From Streptomyces populi (GTDB taxonomy: Bacteria; Actinomycetota; Actinomycetes; Streptomycetales; Streptomycetaceae): 64,000 nt of DNA. The stretch covers positions 1 through 64,000 of the forward strand of contig NZ_KZ626853.1 in the NCBI RefSeq assembly GCF_002911015.1, written 5' to 3'. The position numbers and the translations under genes were made by a program. Shown here in pieces: positions 1 to 9,102 of the stretch (its first letter is position 1; each line of letters begins with the position of its first letter). The notes under the pieces were generated by a model. That model was not told where the DNA came from and did no database searches. It was given only the letters and a program-made list of their open reading frames with translations.

Positions 1-1
1 G

Positions 2-58
2 GCGCCGGCGCACCTCGTCGAGGAGTTCCGGAACAAGAGCCGCTTCATCCTGACGTAG
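2..58 (+). CDS. C-terminal tail of a truncated gene
   Basis: An open frame runs in from the left edge and stops at TAG 56-58. Its 18 visible residues end in VEEFRNKSRFILT. The charged, non-repetitive composition looks like the end of a real protein, and it would converge on the minus-strand gene that follows 45 bases later. Too little is present to name a family. Confidence 0.45.
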   Translation, partial: APAHLVEEFRNKSRFILT

Positions 59-103
59 GCGCGCGGACTCCCCGTACCGCCCCGCCCCGTGTCCCGGGAG
101 CCC

Positions 104-847
104 TCAGGGAGTCCAGGTGAAGCGCGGCTGCCTGCGCTCGAGGAAGGCGGCGACCCCCTCCGCGGTGTCGCCGCCGGTGCGCGCCGCCCGGGCCCAGTGG
201 GCGTCGCGGTCGGTGCGCCCGTTCACGAACTCCTTCGCCGCCGCCTGCGTCAGCAGGGAGCGCGCGGCCAGGACGCGGGTGAACTCCGCGACACGTTTGT
301 CGAGTTCGCCCTCGGGCAGCACCTCGTCCACCAGACCGGTGCGCAGCGCGCGCTCGGTGTCGATCAACTCGCCCGAGAACAGCAGGTACTTGGCGGCTGA
401 CGGCCCCACCAGCGCCGTCAGCCTCCGGGTGGAGGAAGCCGGATAGACGATGCCGAGCTTCGCCGGGGTCACCCCGAACAGCGAGCCCTCCTGGGCGAAC
501 CGCAGGTCGCAGGCGGCCGCGAGCTGGGACCCGCCGCCCACGCAGTAGCCCCGGATCGCGGCCAGCGTCGGCTTCGGGAACGCGGCGAGCGCCTCCTCGG
601 CGAGCACGGCGAGGCTCTGCGCCTCGCCCGGCGACTCCCGCAGCGTCGAGATGTCGGCCCCGGCGCAGAACGTGCCGCCCTCGCCGGTGAGCACGAGCGC
701 GTGCACGTCGGCGCGCGCTCCCAACGCCTCCAGCAGGGGCGGCAGCGCCCGCCACATCGGCGTCGTCATGGCGTTCCGCTTGGCGGGGTGGTGGATGACG
801 ACGGTGGCGACCCCGTCGCCGACGTGGTGCAACAGCTGCGGCTCCAT
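104..847 (-). CDS. Enoyl-CoA hydratase/isomerase (crotonase) family protein
   Basis: A 247-aa crotonase-fold protein, expected to be cytosolic and to act on an acyl-CoA. The two oxyanion-hole segments are clear: FCAGAD at residues 60-65 and GYCVGGG at about 100-106. Where classical hydratases carry two catalytic glutamates (in GGGxE and in FGxPE), this protein has GGGSQ (Q108) and FGVTPAKLG, so neither Glu is present. It may therefore be an isomerase, hydrolase or other crotonase-fold enzyme rather than a true hydratase. ATG 847 is chosen because the family homology starts there; a longer open frame reaches back to 952. The gene stands alone, convergent with the fragment at the left edge. Confidence 0.85.
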   Translation of the reverse strand: MEPQLLHHVGDGVATVVIHHPAKRNAMTTPMWRALPPLLEALGARADVHALVLTGEGGTFCAGADISTLRESPGEAQSLAVLAEEALAAFPKPTLAAIRGYCVGGGSQLAAACDLRFAQEGSLFGVTPAKLGIVYPASSTRRLTALVGPSAAKYLLFSGELIDTERALRTGLVDEVLPEGELDKRVAEFTRVLAARSLLTQAAAKEFVNGRTDRDAHWARAARTGGDTAEGVAAFLERRQPRFTWTP

Positions 848-1145
848 ACGCCGGATGCTATCCGCACCGCGGGCCGGATTCCGATCATGGTCCGGGGCGG
901 CCTCGCGGGCGAGGGAGCCGCGCGGAGCGAATCGGTTCAGCAGGTGGGGCAAACCCGTACAACCCGAATAGTTTCGGAAGGCGATGCGAAAGCGACGGGA
1001 GTTGTCGTAGAAACGACTTTATTTGGCATCGGTGATCAGAAATCGGCGATAATTGCTGACTTCTGTTCAGTCAACCGGTACGGACCGGCGCATTACCAAC
1101 ACTCGACGTGTGGTGACAATCGAGCGCAAGGGCGGCGACCGGACG
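848..1145. promoter_or_regulatory. Divergent intergenic region with AT-rich promoter-like segment
   Basis: This 298-base gap lies between two divergent genes. Bases 960-1080 are clearly AT-richer than the surroundings. They contain a GATAAT -10-like hexamer near 1048 and an inverted repeat, TGACT (1057-1061) and AGTCA (1069-1073), with a 7-base spacer. It probably holds the promoter, and perhaps an operator, for the ATPase-domain gene at 1146. No gene is seen in it. Confidence 0.4.
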
Positions 1146-1646
1146 ATGGAGAACCTCGGGCGGGGGTCCGACCCGAGCTCCGAAGCCGGAGTCGTGACTC
1201 CCGACGTCAGATCGCCGGGACCGCTGCCGTACGAGGGGGTGTGGCGGTTCACCGCCGCCGCCGTCGACGCCTCGGTGCCGCAGGCGCGGCACGCCGTCCG
1301 TGATCTGCTGGTCCGCCAGGCGGTGCCGGTCTCGGGCGATGTCGTTCAGGGACTGCTGTTGATCGTCTCCGAACTGGTCACGAACGCCGTCAAGCACGCG
1401 GCGCTTCTGTCGCCGATGCTCGCCGTGGAGGTCGCGGTCGGCGCCGACTGGGTGCGGGTGTCCGTCGAGGACGACCACCCCTACCGTCCGACCGCGCTGG
1501 AGGCCGATCACGGGCAGACCGGCGGCCGGGGCCTGCTGCTGGTGCGCGAGATCACCAGGGAGTTCGGCGGAGGCTGTGACGTCGAGTACACCGCGGGCGG
1601 CGGCAAGGTGATCTGGGCCGCCCTGCCGCTCGCCCCGGGCCTCTGA
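1146..1646 (+). CDS. ATP-binding anti-sigma-factor-like regulatory protein (HATPase_c_2)
   Basis: A small 166-aa protein with one GHKL ATPase domain of the RsbW/SpoIIAB type, common in many copies in Streptomyces. The N-box is visible as VSELVTNAVKHA (about residues 74-85) and the G-box as GGRGLLLV (about 127-134). No DHp domain or histidine phosphoacceptor is present, so it is not a full sensor kinase. Family members bind and phosphorylate anti-anti-sigma factors or sequester sigma factors; its partner is not nearby. ATG 1146 is taken as start. An in-frame GTG at 1113 is an alternative. It ends 16 bases from the convergent idi gene. Confidence 0.8.
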   Translation: MENLGRGSDPSSEAGVVTPDVRSPGPLPYEGVWRFTAAAVDASVPQARHAVRDLLVRQAVPVSGDVVQGLLLIVSELVTNAVKHAALLSPMLAVEVAVGADWVRVSVEDDHPYRPTALEADHGQTGGRGLLLVREITREFGGGCDVEYTAGGGKVIWAALPLAPGL

Positions 1647-1662
1647 GCTTCCGGCGGACCGG

Positions 1663-2256
1663 CTACCAGCCCGCGGACGGACCCGTCAGCTCCCGCATCG
1701 CCGGACGGGCCGCGTCCAGCACCGTCATGAACCATGCCGAGAAGGGGTCCTTCGCGTGCCGCTCCGCCAGCTCGGCGGCGGTCACGAAGGCCGTCGAGCC
1801 GACCTCCTCCGGGTCGGGCCGCGGCGCGGACTGCACCATCCCGACGAACAGGTGGTTGTACTCCTGCTCCACCAGGCCCGAGTCCGGGTCCGGGTGGTTG
1901 TAGCGGACCGTGCCCGCCTCGGCGAGCAGCGTCGGCGACACCCCGAGCTCCTCGTACGTCCGCCGGGCCGCCGCCGCGAAGGGGGCCTCGCCCGGGTAGG
2001 GGTGGCCGCAGCAGGTGTTCGACCAGACGCCGGGGGAGTGGTACTTGCCGAGCGCGCGCTGCTGGAGCAGCAGCCGGCCGTGCTCGTCGAAGAGGAACAC
2101 CGAGAACGCCCTGTGCAGCTGTCCCGGGGCCTGATGGGCCGCGAGCTTCTCCGCCGTGCCGATCGTGTTGCCGTCCTCGTCGACCAGCTCCAGCAAGATC
2201 GCTTCAGCGGTGCCGTTCGACGAACTGTGCGTCGCGGTGGCAGGTGTGATCGGCAT
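1663..2256 (-). CDS. idi: Isopentenyl-diphosphate delta-isomerase, type I
   Basis: Interconverts IPP and DMAPP, the two C5 isoprenoid units. It is a 197-aa Nudix-fold protein. The type I active site is complete: H41 and H48 in HQAPGQLH, the catalytic cysteine in TCCGHP (about 82-85), and the EQE pair at 130-132 matching the metal and acid residues of the E. coli enzyme. ATG 2256 is preceded by an AGGATG-like ribosome site. It lies about 10.6 kb from the hopanoid operon that carries dxs and ispG, so it may help balance precursors for that pathway. It is also needed for all other isoprenoids. Confidence 0.93.
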   Translation of the reverse strand: MPITPATATHSSSNGTAEAILLELVDEDGNTIGTAEKLAAHQAPGQLHRAFSVFLFDEHGRLLLQQRALGKYHSPGVWSNTCCGHPYPGEAPFAAAARRTYEELGVSPTLLAEAGTVRYNHPDPDSGLVEQEYNHLFVGMVQSAPRPDPEEVGSTAFVTAAELAERHAKDPFSAWFMTVLDAARPAMRELTGPSAGW

Positions 2257-2379
2257 GCCCATCCTTCGCATCGGTTTTCCAGCCCCAAGTCTGCCGTACG
2301 AAACCGGCACTCCCGGCACTTCGTGACTCTCCGCATGTCCCGCCCCGGATCCCGGGGCGGGACACGCGGTCGGCATGGG

Positions 2380-2910
2380 TCAGACGCCGAAAGCGGCCGG
2401 ATACCTGATCGTGCCCGGAGCCACCGGCGCGGAACCGTCGAGGACGAGGGCCATCAGGTGTTGGGGCGGCACGTCGAAACCGGCCCGGATGCCGTGGTCG
2501 GCCGCGGGCCCGAAGCCGAACCTCGGGTAGTACCCGGGATGCCCGAGCACGAGGACGAGCCCCTCGCCCCGCGCGCGTGCCGCCTCCAGCACCGCGCGCA
2601 CGACGGCCGATCCGGCGCCTTTGCGGTGCAGGTCGGGACGGACGGCCACCGGCGCCAGCGCGGCCGCCGGTACGTCGTCGACATGACAGCGGGTGATCAG
2701 GGCGTACGCCGCGATCGTGCCGTCCGGTGCCTCGGCGACGTACGACAGGCCGGGCAGCCACGCGCCGGGATCGGCGCGCAGCGCGTCCACCAGATCGGCC
2801 TCCTCCGCCCGGTCGAAGGCGGCGGCGGTCACGGCGTGCACCTCGGCGGCGTCGGCGGAGGTCTCCTGGCGGGTGTGCCAGGCGGTGCTGTGTGCTGTGT
2901 GGTCGGTCAC
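2380..2910 (-). CDS. GNAT family N-acetyltransferase
   Basis: A 176-aa acetyltransferase of the YhbS-like GNAT group. The acetyl-CoA binding motif A is visible as VRPDLHRKGAGSAVVRAVLE, followed by LVLGHPGYYPRFGFGPA, a stretch typical of this subfamily. The substrate is unknown. It sits between idi and a CDF transporter on the same strand but with more than 120 bases on each side, so co-transcription is uncertain. Confidence 0.85.
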   Translation of the reverse strand: MTDHTAHSTAWHTRQETSADAAEVHAVTAAAFDRAEEADLVDALRADPGAWLPGLSYVAEAPDGTIAAYALITRCHVDDVPAAALAPVAVRPDLHRKGAGSAVVRAVLEAARARGEGLVLVLGHPGYYPRFGFGPAADHGIRAGFDVPPQHLMALVLDGSAPVAPGTIRYPAAFGV

Positions 2911-3137
2911 TGTGGAAACCCTCGGATGTGATGGGCCCGGCCGACGCGTCGAAGGGAACGGCGGGTCAGCCCCGGGCCCGGGAGACGGGGACGCTGAAGT
3001 CGCTGCGCACGGCAGCGCCGGCCACGGCCGTCATCAACCCACCTCCTGGGATCCCCCGCCACGCCGGCAGCGCCCGTCCGGCGCCGCCTCCGGATTCACC
3101 GGCGCCGGCCGCGCCCGGCGCCGGGCGCGGCGGACCG

Positions 3138-4076
3138 TCAGTGGCAGAGCTTCGCCTCGTGCTCCGCGTGGCCGCTCGGCTCCAGCTGGAACGTGCAGTG
3201 CTCGACGTCGAAGTGGACCCCCAGGCAGCCCTGGAGCTCGTGCAGGACCTTCTCGTGGCCGATCGCGTTCAGGACGTCGGAGCTGACGACCACGTGCGCG
3301 GAGAGCACCGGCATGCCGGAGGTGATGGTCCAGGCGTGCAGGTCGTGGATGTCCTCGACGCCGTCGAGGGCCAGGATGTGGGCGCGCACCTCCGCCATGT
3401 CGACCCCCTTGGGCGCCGCCTCCAGGAGCACGTCGAGCGTCTCCTGGAGCAGCTTCCAGGCGCGCGGGACGATCATCAGCGCGATGGCGATCGAGGCGAT
3501 CGGGTCGGCGGCCTGCCAGCCGGTGGTCATGATCACCACGGCGGCGGCGATGACCGCCACCGAGCCCAGCGCGTCCGCCGCGACCTCCAGGAAGGCGCCG
3601 CGCACGTTCAGGCTCTCCTTCTGCCCGCGCATCAGCAGCGTCAGCGAGACGGTGTTGGCGACCAGGCCGAACACGCCGAACGCGATCGTCAGCCCGCCGT
3701 GGGTGTCCGCGGGCGTGATGAAGCGCCGGCCGGCCTCGATCAGCACGTAGCCGCCGACGACGAACAGCAGCAGGCAGTTGGCGAGCGCGGCGAGGATCTC
3801 GGCCCGCGCGTAGCCGAAGGTGCGCTTCTCGCTCGGCGGGCGCGCCGCGAAGTGGATCGCGAGCAGGGCCATGCCCAGCCCCAGCGCGTCCGTCGCCATG
3901 TGCGCCGCGTCCGCGACGAGCGCGAGCGAATCGGCGAGGAGACCGCCGAAGATCTCGACGACCATGACGGTGAGCGTGATCGCCAGCGCGACCCGCAGCC
4001 TCCCGCGGTACGCGGCCGTCGCCGTACCGGCCGGGGCAGCGCCGTGCGCATGCCCGTGGTCGTGCCCAGCCCCCAT
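3138..4076 (-). CDS. Cation diffusion facilitator family metal exporter
   Basis: A 312-aa inner-membrane CDF transporter, probably exporting Zn2+ or related divalent ions. The N-terminus is His-rich (HDHGHAHG), followed by six hydrophobic segments and a cytoplasmic C-terminal domain ending in another His-containing stretch. The first metal motif reads HMATD. The second reads EVAAD where many Zn exporters have HxxxD, which may affect metal preference. There is no metal-responsive regulator next to it, and the start is well supported by homology. The gene precedes no obvious partner. Confidence 0.9.
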   Translation of the reverse strand: MGAGHDHGHAHGAAPAGTATAAYRGRLRVALAITLTVMVVEIFGGLLADSLALVADAAHMATDALGLGMALLAIHFAARPPSEKRTFGYARAEILAALANCLLLFVVGGYVLIEAGRRFITPADTHGGLTIAFGVFGLVANTVSLTLLMRGQKESLNVRGAFLEVAADALGSVAVIAAAVVIMTTGWQAADPIASIAIALMIVPRAWKLLQETLDVLLEAAPKGVDMAEVRAHILALDGVEDIHDLHAWTITSGMPVLSAHVVVSSDVLNAIGHEKVLHELQGCLGVHFDVEHCTFQLEPSGHAEHEAKLCH

Positions 4077-4166
4077 GGAAGCAGCCTCCTGTGTTCCGCT
4101 CGGTCGTGTCAGTCAACTACGGGCGGGGGGTATCGGGCAACGCGGCACTGAACACCGTTGTCATAT

Positions 4167-4201
4167 GCTCTGACCTGCGGAAACGATCCGCAGGTCAGAG
4201 C
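4167..4201 (-). terminator. Intrinsic terminator hairpin downstream of galE
   Basis: A perfect 15-bp inverted repeat, GCTCTGACCTGCGGA at 4167-4181 and its complement at 4187-4201, with a 5-base loop. It begins 7 bases past the galE stop on the minus strand, and no T-run follows, as is usual in Streptomyces. It separates galE from the CDF gene. Confidence 0.85.
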
Positions 4202-4207
4202 GTCGGG

Positions 4208-5188
4208 TCAGGCGCCGGTGATCTCCGGGTGGTGCAGCAGCCAGCCCCGCCAGGCCGACTCCACCATCTCGCGCACCTCTCGGCGCGCGCTCCAGCCCAG
4301 CTCGTCGGCGGCCAGGGCGGCCGAGGCGACCGCGCGGGGGGCGTCGCCGGGGCGGCGCGGTTCGACGAGGGGCCGCACGGTGTTTCCGGTGACCTCGGCG
4401 ATGAGCGTCATGAGCTCCCGTACGGAGACGCCCTCGCTCCGGCCGATGTTCACCGTCAGGTCGCCGCTCGCCCCGTCCGTCAGCCGCCGGGCCGCCGCGA
4501 GGTGCGCCTCGGCGAGGTCGGCGACATGGATGTAGTCGCGTACGCAGGTGCCGTCCGGCGTCGGGTAGTCGTCGCCGAAGATCCGCGGGGCCTCGCCGCG
4601 GGTGAGGCGGTCGAACACCATGGGGACGATGTTGAAGATCCCGGTGTCGGCGAGTTCCGGCGAGGCCGCGCCCGCCACGTTGAAGTAGCGCAGGCACACC
4701 GTGGCGATGCCGTGCGCCCGGCCCGCCGCCCGCACCAGCCACTCGCCGGCGAGCTTCGTCTCGCCGTAGGGGCTCATCGGGGCACAGGGGGTGTCCTCCG
4801 TGATGAGGTCCACATCGGGGTTGCCGTAGACGGCCGCCGACGAGGAGAAGACGAACCGCTCGACGCCCGCTCCGGCCACCGCCGCCAGGAGCGTCGCGAG
4901 GCCGCCCACGTTCTCCTGGTAGTAGCGCGTCGGATCGGCCACGGACTCGCCGACCTGCTTGCGGGCGGCGAGGTGCACCACACCCGTGATCCCGTACTCC
5001 GCCAGGACCCGCTTGAGCAGATCACCGTCCAGCGACGACCCCTGGACGAGGGGAATGCTCTCCGGGAGCCGGTCCGGCATCCCGGCCGACAGGTCGTCGA
5101 GGGCGACGACGCGCTCCCCGGCCTCCGCCATCGCCCGTGCCACGTGTGCCCCGATGTATCCGGCTCCGCCTGTGATCAGCCATGTCAT
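4208..5188 (-). CDS. galE: UDP-glucose 4-epimerase
   Basis: A 326-aa extended short-chain dehydrogenase/reductase that interconverts UDP-glucose and UDP-galactose. The NAD-binding GGAGYIGAH motif lies at residues 7-15, the catalytic serine in FVFSSSAAVYG, and the YxxxK pair in SPYGETK. Length matches the family. It is monocistronic here, with a strong terminator directly after the stop, and is transcribed divergently from the phosphopolyol operon. UDP-Gal could feed the glycosyltransferase of that operon, but this is only inference from position. Confidence 0.92.
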   Translation of the reverse strand: MTWLITGGAGYIGAHVARAMAEAGERVVALDDLSAGMPDRLPESIPLVQGSSLDGDLLKRVLAEYGITGVVHLAARKQVGESVADPTRYYQENVGGLATLLAAVAGAGVERFVFSSSAAVYGNPDVDLITEDTPCAPMSPYGETKLAGEWLVRAAGRAHGIATVCLRYFNVAGAASPELADTGIFNIVPMVFDRLTRGEAPRIFGDDYPTPDGTCVRDYIHVADLAEAHLAAARRLTDGASGDLTVNIGRSEGVSVRELMTLIAEVTGNTVRPLVEPRRPGDAPRAVASAALAADELGWSARREVREMVESAWRGWLLHHPEITGA

Positions 5189-5498
5189 GGACGCTCACCC
5201 TATGCGGGGCCGGCGCCGGGTCCGGCCCGCCCCGCTCCCGTGGCGGGCGGAGTGCCGTACGTCATGCCGGGAATGTTCCGGTCCGTGGAGCCGCGCTTGT
5301 GACCCGGGCCCGGGATCCCCGATGATGACCGCGGCACCCGCCGGACAAAATCGGCTGATCGGGCCGTGAACGGGTGGTGAACACCCGCTTCCGTTCATCG
5401 GATAGCCTCTGCCGACATGCCGCCGGGGCCGCCGCCGTGGGCCGGGGGCCATCCCATCACGCACACGCCGGACGCCAGGTCGCGCCGGCACCCAGGGA
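5189..5498. promoter_or_regulatory. Divergent promoter region galE / CDP-alcohol operon
   Basis: A 310-base gap between divergent genes. It contains a hairpin with CGGGTG at 5371-5376 and CACCCG at 5382-5387, flanked by GAACG and CGTTC blocks. A TAGCCT-like element lies shortly after, near 5404. Promoters for both directions should lie here; none can be placed with certainty. Confidence 0.35.
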
Positions 5499-7304
5499 GT
5501 GAGTTCGCTGCCGACCGCCATTCTCACCGGCCAGCCGGTTCCCGGATCGTCGCTCGACGGCGATCTGCGGTCGCTCGGCTTCGACGTGCGTCTCGCGTCC
5601 GACGCGGGCGAGACCGAGACGCTGCTCGCCGCCGTGCCGGCGAACGAGCGGGTCGCCGTCGTGGACGCCCGTTTCGTCGGGCACGTGCACGCCCTGCGTC
5701 TCGGTCTGACCGACCCCCGCTTCGCGGCCTCCGCCCTTCCCGGTGCCGTGTGCGTGCAGCCCGAGGCCCGGCGGGCCCTGACCCGCGCCGTGACCCGGGA
5801 GAGCGTGGCCGCCGGCAACGCCGCCGCAGCTCCGGAGGACCTCGTCGAGCGTCTCGGCGAGGCGCTCGACGAGGACGGCCTCACCGTGTACCGCCCCGAG
5901 CTCGGCACCCTCGTCGCCGCGGTCCCCGCCGACCCGCAGGAGCGCAACGGCGTCCGGCAGTCCGTCCTGGCCGTCGACGACGAGGCGGTACGGCTGCGCA
6001 GCGCGGTCAAGGCCCGCGACGGCTTCTTCACCACGTACTGCATCAGCCCCTACTCGCGCTACATCGCCCGCTGGTGCGCCCGCCGCGGCCTGACCCCGAA
6101 CCAGGTCACCACCGCGTCGCTGATCACCGCGCTGATCGCCGCGGGCTGCGCCGCCACCGGCACCCGCGCCGGCTTCGTCGCGGCCGGTCTGCTGCTGCTG
6201 TTCTCCTTCGTCCTGGACTGCACGGACGGGCAGCTCGCCCGCTACTCCCTGCAGTACTCGACGCTCGGCGCCTGGCTGGACGCGACCTTCGACCGCGCCA
6301 AGGAGTACGCCTACTACGCGGGACTCGCGCTCGGCGCGGCCCGCGGCGGCGACGACGTGTGGGCGCTCGCGCTCGGCGCGATGATCCTCCAGACCTGCCG
6401 GCACGTCGTGGACTTCTCCTTCAACGAGGCCAACCACGACGCCACGGCCAACACCAGCCCCACCGCGGCCCTCTCGGACAAGCTCGACAGCGTCGGCTGG
6501 ACGGTCTGGGTGCGCCGGATGATAGTCCTGCCCATCGGTGAACGATGGGCGATGATCGCCGTCCTGACGGCGCTGACGACCCCCCGTATCACCTTCTACG
6601 CGCTGCTCGCCGGCTGTGCCTTCGCGGCCACCTACACCACGGCGGGCCGGGTGCTGCGCTCGCTCACCCGCAAGGCCGGCCGTACGGACCGTGCCGCCGG
6701 GGCGCTGGTGGACCTCACCGACTCCGGCGCCCTCGCCGAGTACCTGACCCGCTTCGCGGGCCGCCTCCCGCGCACCGCCCCGGCCGTGGTCGCCCTCGTC
6801 GCCGGCGCCGTCGTCGTGACATGCGCCGCACTCGCCCCGTACGGCGGCTGGCTGCCCGTGCTCGGCGCCGTCGTGTACGTCCTGCTGTCGCCGGCGGCCC
6901 TGCTCAGGCCCCTCAAGGGCGCCCTGGACTGGCTGGTCCCGCCGTTCTACCGCGCGGCCGAGTACCTCACCGTCCTGGCCCTGGCGGTCAACGCCGGGAT
7001 GAACGGCGTGCTTCCGGCGGCTTTCGGCCTGGTGGCCGCCGTCGCCTACCATCACTACGACACGGTGTACCGCATTCGCGGAAACGCCGGAGCCCCCCCG
7101 CACTGGCTGGTGCGGGCGATCGGCGGGCACGAAGGCAGGACGCTGCTGGTCACCGTTCTGGCCGCGCTGCTCACCGCCGCACAGTTCAAGGTCGCGCTCA
7201 CGGCGCTCGCCGTGGCCGTGGCGCTGCTGGTGCTCATCGAGAGCATCCGCTTCTGGGTGTCCTCCGGGGCACCCGCCGTACACGACGAAGGAGAACCTGC
7301 ATGA
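5499..7304 (+). CDS. Large CDP-alcohol phosphatidyltransferase family protein
   Basis: A 601-aa integral membrane protein. Residues 1-170 form a soluble N-terminal domain resembling a degenerate nucleotidyl-binding fold. The CDP-alcohol phosphotransferase signature is complete at D240-D265 (DxxDGxxAR, eight residues, GxxxDxxxD). The C-terminal 270 residues hold more membrane segments; in Streptomyces I recall this being labelled DUF5941, from memory. It should transfer a phospho-alcohol from a CDP donor to a hydroxyl acceptor. It is first gene of an operon; its stop overlaps the next start (ATGA), which encodes a likely CDP-donor synthase. GTG 5499 is chosen because no other in-frame start upstream fits. 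Confidence 0.82.
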   Translation: MSSLPTAILTGQPVPGSSLDGDLRSLGFDVRLASDAGETETLLAAVPANERVAVVDARFVGHVHALRLGLTDPRFAASALPGAVCVQPEARRALTRAVTRESVAAGNAAAAPEDLVERLGEALDEDGLTVYRPELGTLVAAVPADPQERNGVRQSVLAVDDEAVRLRSAVKARDGFFTTYCISPYSRYIARWCARRGLTPNQVTTASLITALIAAGCAATGTRAGFVAAGLLLLFSFVLDCTDGQLARYSLQYSTLGAWLDATFDRAKEYAYYAGLALGAARGGDDVWALALGAMILQTCRHVVDFSFNEANHDATANTSPTAALSDKLDSVGWTVWVRRMIVLPIGERWAMIAVLTALTTPRITFYALLAGCAFAATYTTAGRVLRSLTRKAGRTDRAAGALVDLTDSGALAEYLTRFAGRLPRTAPAVVALVAGAVVVTCAALAPYGGWLPVLGAVVYVLLSPAALLRPLKGALDWLVPPFYRAAEYLTVLALAVNAGMNGVLPAAFGLVAAVAYHHYDTVYRIRGNAGAPPHWLVRAIGGHEGRTLLVTVLAALLTAAQFKVALTALAVAVALLVLIESIRFWVSSGAPAVHDEGEPA

Positions 7305-8053
7305 TCGGCCTTGTGCTGGCGGCCGGCGCCGGACGGCGTCTGCGTCCCTACACCGACACCCTTCCCAAGGCGCTCGTGCCGGTCGGCCCCGAGGGCGCGG
7401 AGGACTCCCTCACGGTCCTGGACCTGACCTTGGGCAACTTCGCCGAGATCGGTCTGACCGAGGTCGGCATCATCGTCGGCTACCGCAAGGAAGCCGTCTA
7501 CGACCGCAAGGCGGCCCTCGAGGAGAAGTACGGCCTCAAGATCACCCTGATCGACAACGACAAGGCCGAGGAGTGGAACAACGCCTACTCCCTGTGGTGC
7601 GGACGTGACGCCCTCAAGGACGGCGTGATACTCGCCAACGGCGACACCGTGCACCCGGTCTCCGTCGAGCGGACGCTGCTCGCCGCCCGCGGCGAGGGCA
7701 AGAAGATCATCCTCGCCCTCGACACGGTGAAGAAGCTCGCCGACGAGGAGATGAAGGTCGTCGTGGACCCCGAGAAGGGCGTCCAGAAGATCACCAAGCT
7801 CATGGACCCGGCCGAGGCCACCGGTGAGTACATCGGCGTGACCCTCATCGAGGGCGCCGCCGCCGACGAGCTCGCCGACGCCCTGAAGACCGTGTGGGAG
7901 ACCGACCCGCAGCAGTTCTACGAGCACGGCTACCAGGAGCTCGTCAACCGCGGTTTCAAGATCGACGTCGCGCCCATCGGCGACGTCAAGTGGGTCGAGA
8001 TCGACAACCACGACGACCTCGCCAAGGGACGTGAGATCGCGTGCCAGTACTGA
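7301..8053 (+). CDS. Nucleotidyltransferase (LicC/IPCT-like cytidylyltransferase)
   Basis: A 250-aa NTP-transferase with the N-terminal LAAGAGRRLRPYT and PKALVPV nucleotide-binding motifs, an NNAYSLW motif seen in LicC-like phosphocholine or inositol-1-phosphate cytidylyltransferases, and NGD in place of the usual DGD metal motif. It probably activates a phosphorylated alcohol to its CDP form. It overlaps the upstream CDP-alcohol phosphotransferase by 4 bases and the downstream dehydrogenase by 13 bases, so the three are almost certainly translated together. The true alcohol (glycerol, inositol, choline or other polyol) cannot be read from sequence. Confidence 0.82.
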   Translation: MIGLVLAAGAGRRLRPYTDTLPKALVPVGPEGAEDSLTVLDLTLGNFAEIGLTEVGIIVGYRKEAVYDRKAALEEKYGLKITLIDNDKAEEWNNAYSLWCGRDALKDGVILANGDTVHPVSVERTLLAARGEGKKIILALDTVKKLADEEMKVVVDPEKGVQKITKLMDPAEATGEYIGVTLIEGAAADELADALKTVWETDPQQFYEHGYQELVNRGFKIDVAPIGDVKWVEIDNHDDLAKGREIACQY

Positions 8054-9102
8054 CGAGGCTCATCCCCTCGCCGGTCGTCGTCGACATCCGTCCGGGTGCC
8101 CTGGACGATCTGGCGAGCGTGCTCAGCGACGAGCGCGTCTCGCACTCGGGCAAGCTGGCCATAGCGGTCAGCAACGGCTCCGGGGCCCGGCTGCGCGAGC
8201 GGCTCGCCCCGGCGCTGCCGGGCGCCACCTGGTACGAGGTCGGCGGCGGCACGCTCGACGACGCGATCCGGCTGGCCGGTGACATGAAGTCCGGGCACTA
8301 CGACGCGGTCGTGGGGCTCGGCGGAGGCAAGATCATCGACTGCGCGAAGTTCGCCGCGGCGCGGGTCGGGCTTCCCCTGGTCGCGGTGCCCACGAACCTC
8401 GCGCACGACGGTCTGTGCTCGCCGGTCGCCACCCTCGACAACGACGCGGGCCGCGGCTCGTACGGCGTGCCGAACCCGATCGCCGTGGTCATCGACCTCG
8501 ACGTGATCCGTGACGCGCCGGTCCGGTTCGTCCGGGCGGGCATCGGCGACGCGATCTCCAACATCAACGCGATCGCCGACTGGGAGCTGGCCAACCGCGT
8601 CACCGGCGAGAAGATCGACGGACTGGCCGCCGCCATGGCGCGCCAGGCGGGCGAGGCCGTGCTCAGGCACCCCGGGGGTGTCGGCGACAACGACTTCCTC
8701 CAGGTCCTCGCCGAGGCGCTCGTCCTCACCGGCATCGCGATGTCGATCTCGGGCGACTCTCGGCCGGCCTCCGGCTCCTGCCACGAGATCAACCACGCCT
8801 TCGACATCCTCTTCCCCCAGCGCGCGGCGAGCCACGGCGAGCAGTGCGGTCTGGGCGCGGCCTTCGCGATGTACCTGCGCGGAGCCCACGAGGACGCGGC
8901 GTTCATGGCCGAGGTGCTGCGGCGGCACGGGCTGCCGGTGCTGCCCGAGGAGATCGGTTTCACCGTGGACGAGTTCGTGCAGGTCGTGGAGTTCGCTCCG
9001 CGGACCCGGCCCGGCCGCTACACGATCCTCGAACACCTCGACCTGAAAACCCACCAGATCAAGGACATCTACTCCGACTATGCCAAGGCCATCGGTAGCT
9101 GA
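8041..9102 (+). CDS. Glycerol-1-phosphate-dehydrogenase-like (iron-containing ADH family) enzyme
   Basis: A 353-aa member of the dehydroquinate synthase/Fe-ADH superfamily, closest by eye to sn-glycerol-1-phosphate dehydrogenase (AraM/EgsA). The NAD(P) loop is GLGGGKIIDCAK (about 92-103). Metal ligands are plausible at D170 (GIGD), H248 (SCHEINH) and H265 (SHGEQ). If the assignment holds it would reduce dihydroxyacetone phosphate, or a similar keto-phosphate, to the phospho-alcohol that the preceding cytidylyltransferase activates. GTG 8041 has an AGGGAC ribosome site and overlaps the upstream gene by 13 bases. The enzyme class is rather secure, the substrate is not. Confidence 0.78.
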   Translation: MPVLTRLIPSPVVVDIRPGALDDLASVLSDERVSHSGKLAIAVSNGSGARLRERLAPALPGATWYEVGGGTLDDAIRLAGDMKSGHYDAVVGLGGGKIIDCAKFAAARVGLPLVAVPTNLAHDGLCSPVATLDNDAGRGSYGVPNPIAVVIDLDVIRDAPVRFVRAGIGDAISNINAIADWELANRVTGEKIDGLAAAMARQAGEAVLRHPGGVGDNDFLQVLAEALVLTGIAMSISGDSRPASGSCHEINHAFDILFPQRAASHGEQCGLGAAFAMYLRGAHEDAAFMAEVLRRHGLPVLPEEIGFTVDEFVQVVEFAPRTRPGRYTILEHLDLKTHQIKDIYSDYAKAIGS

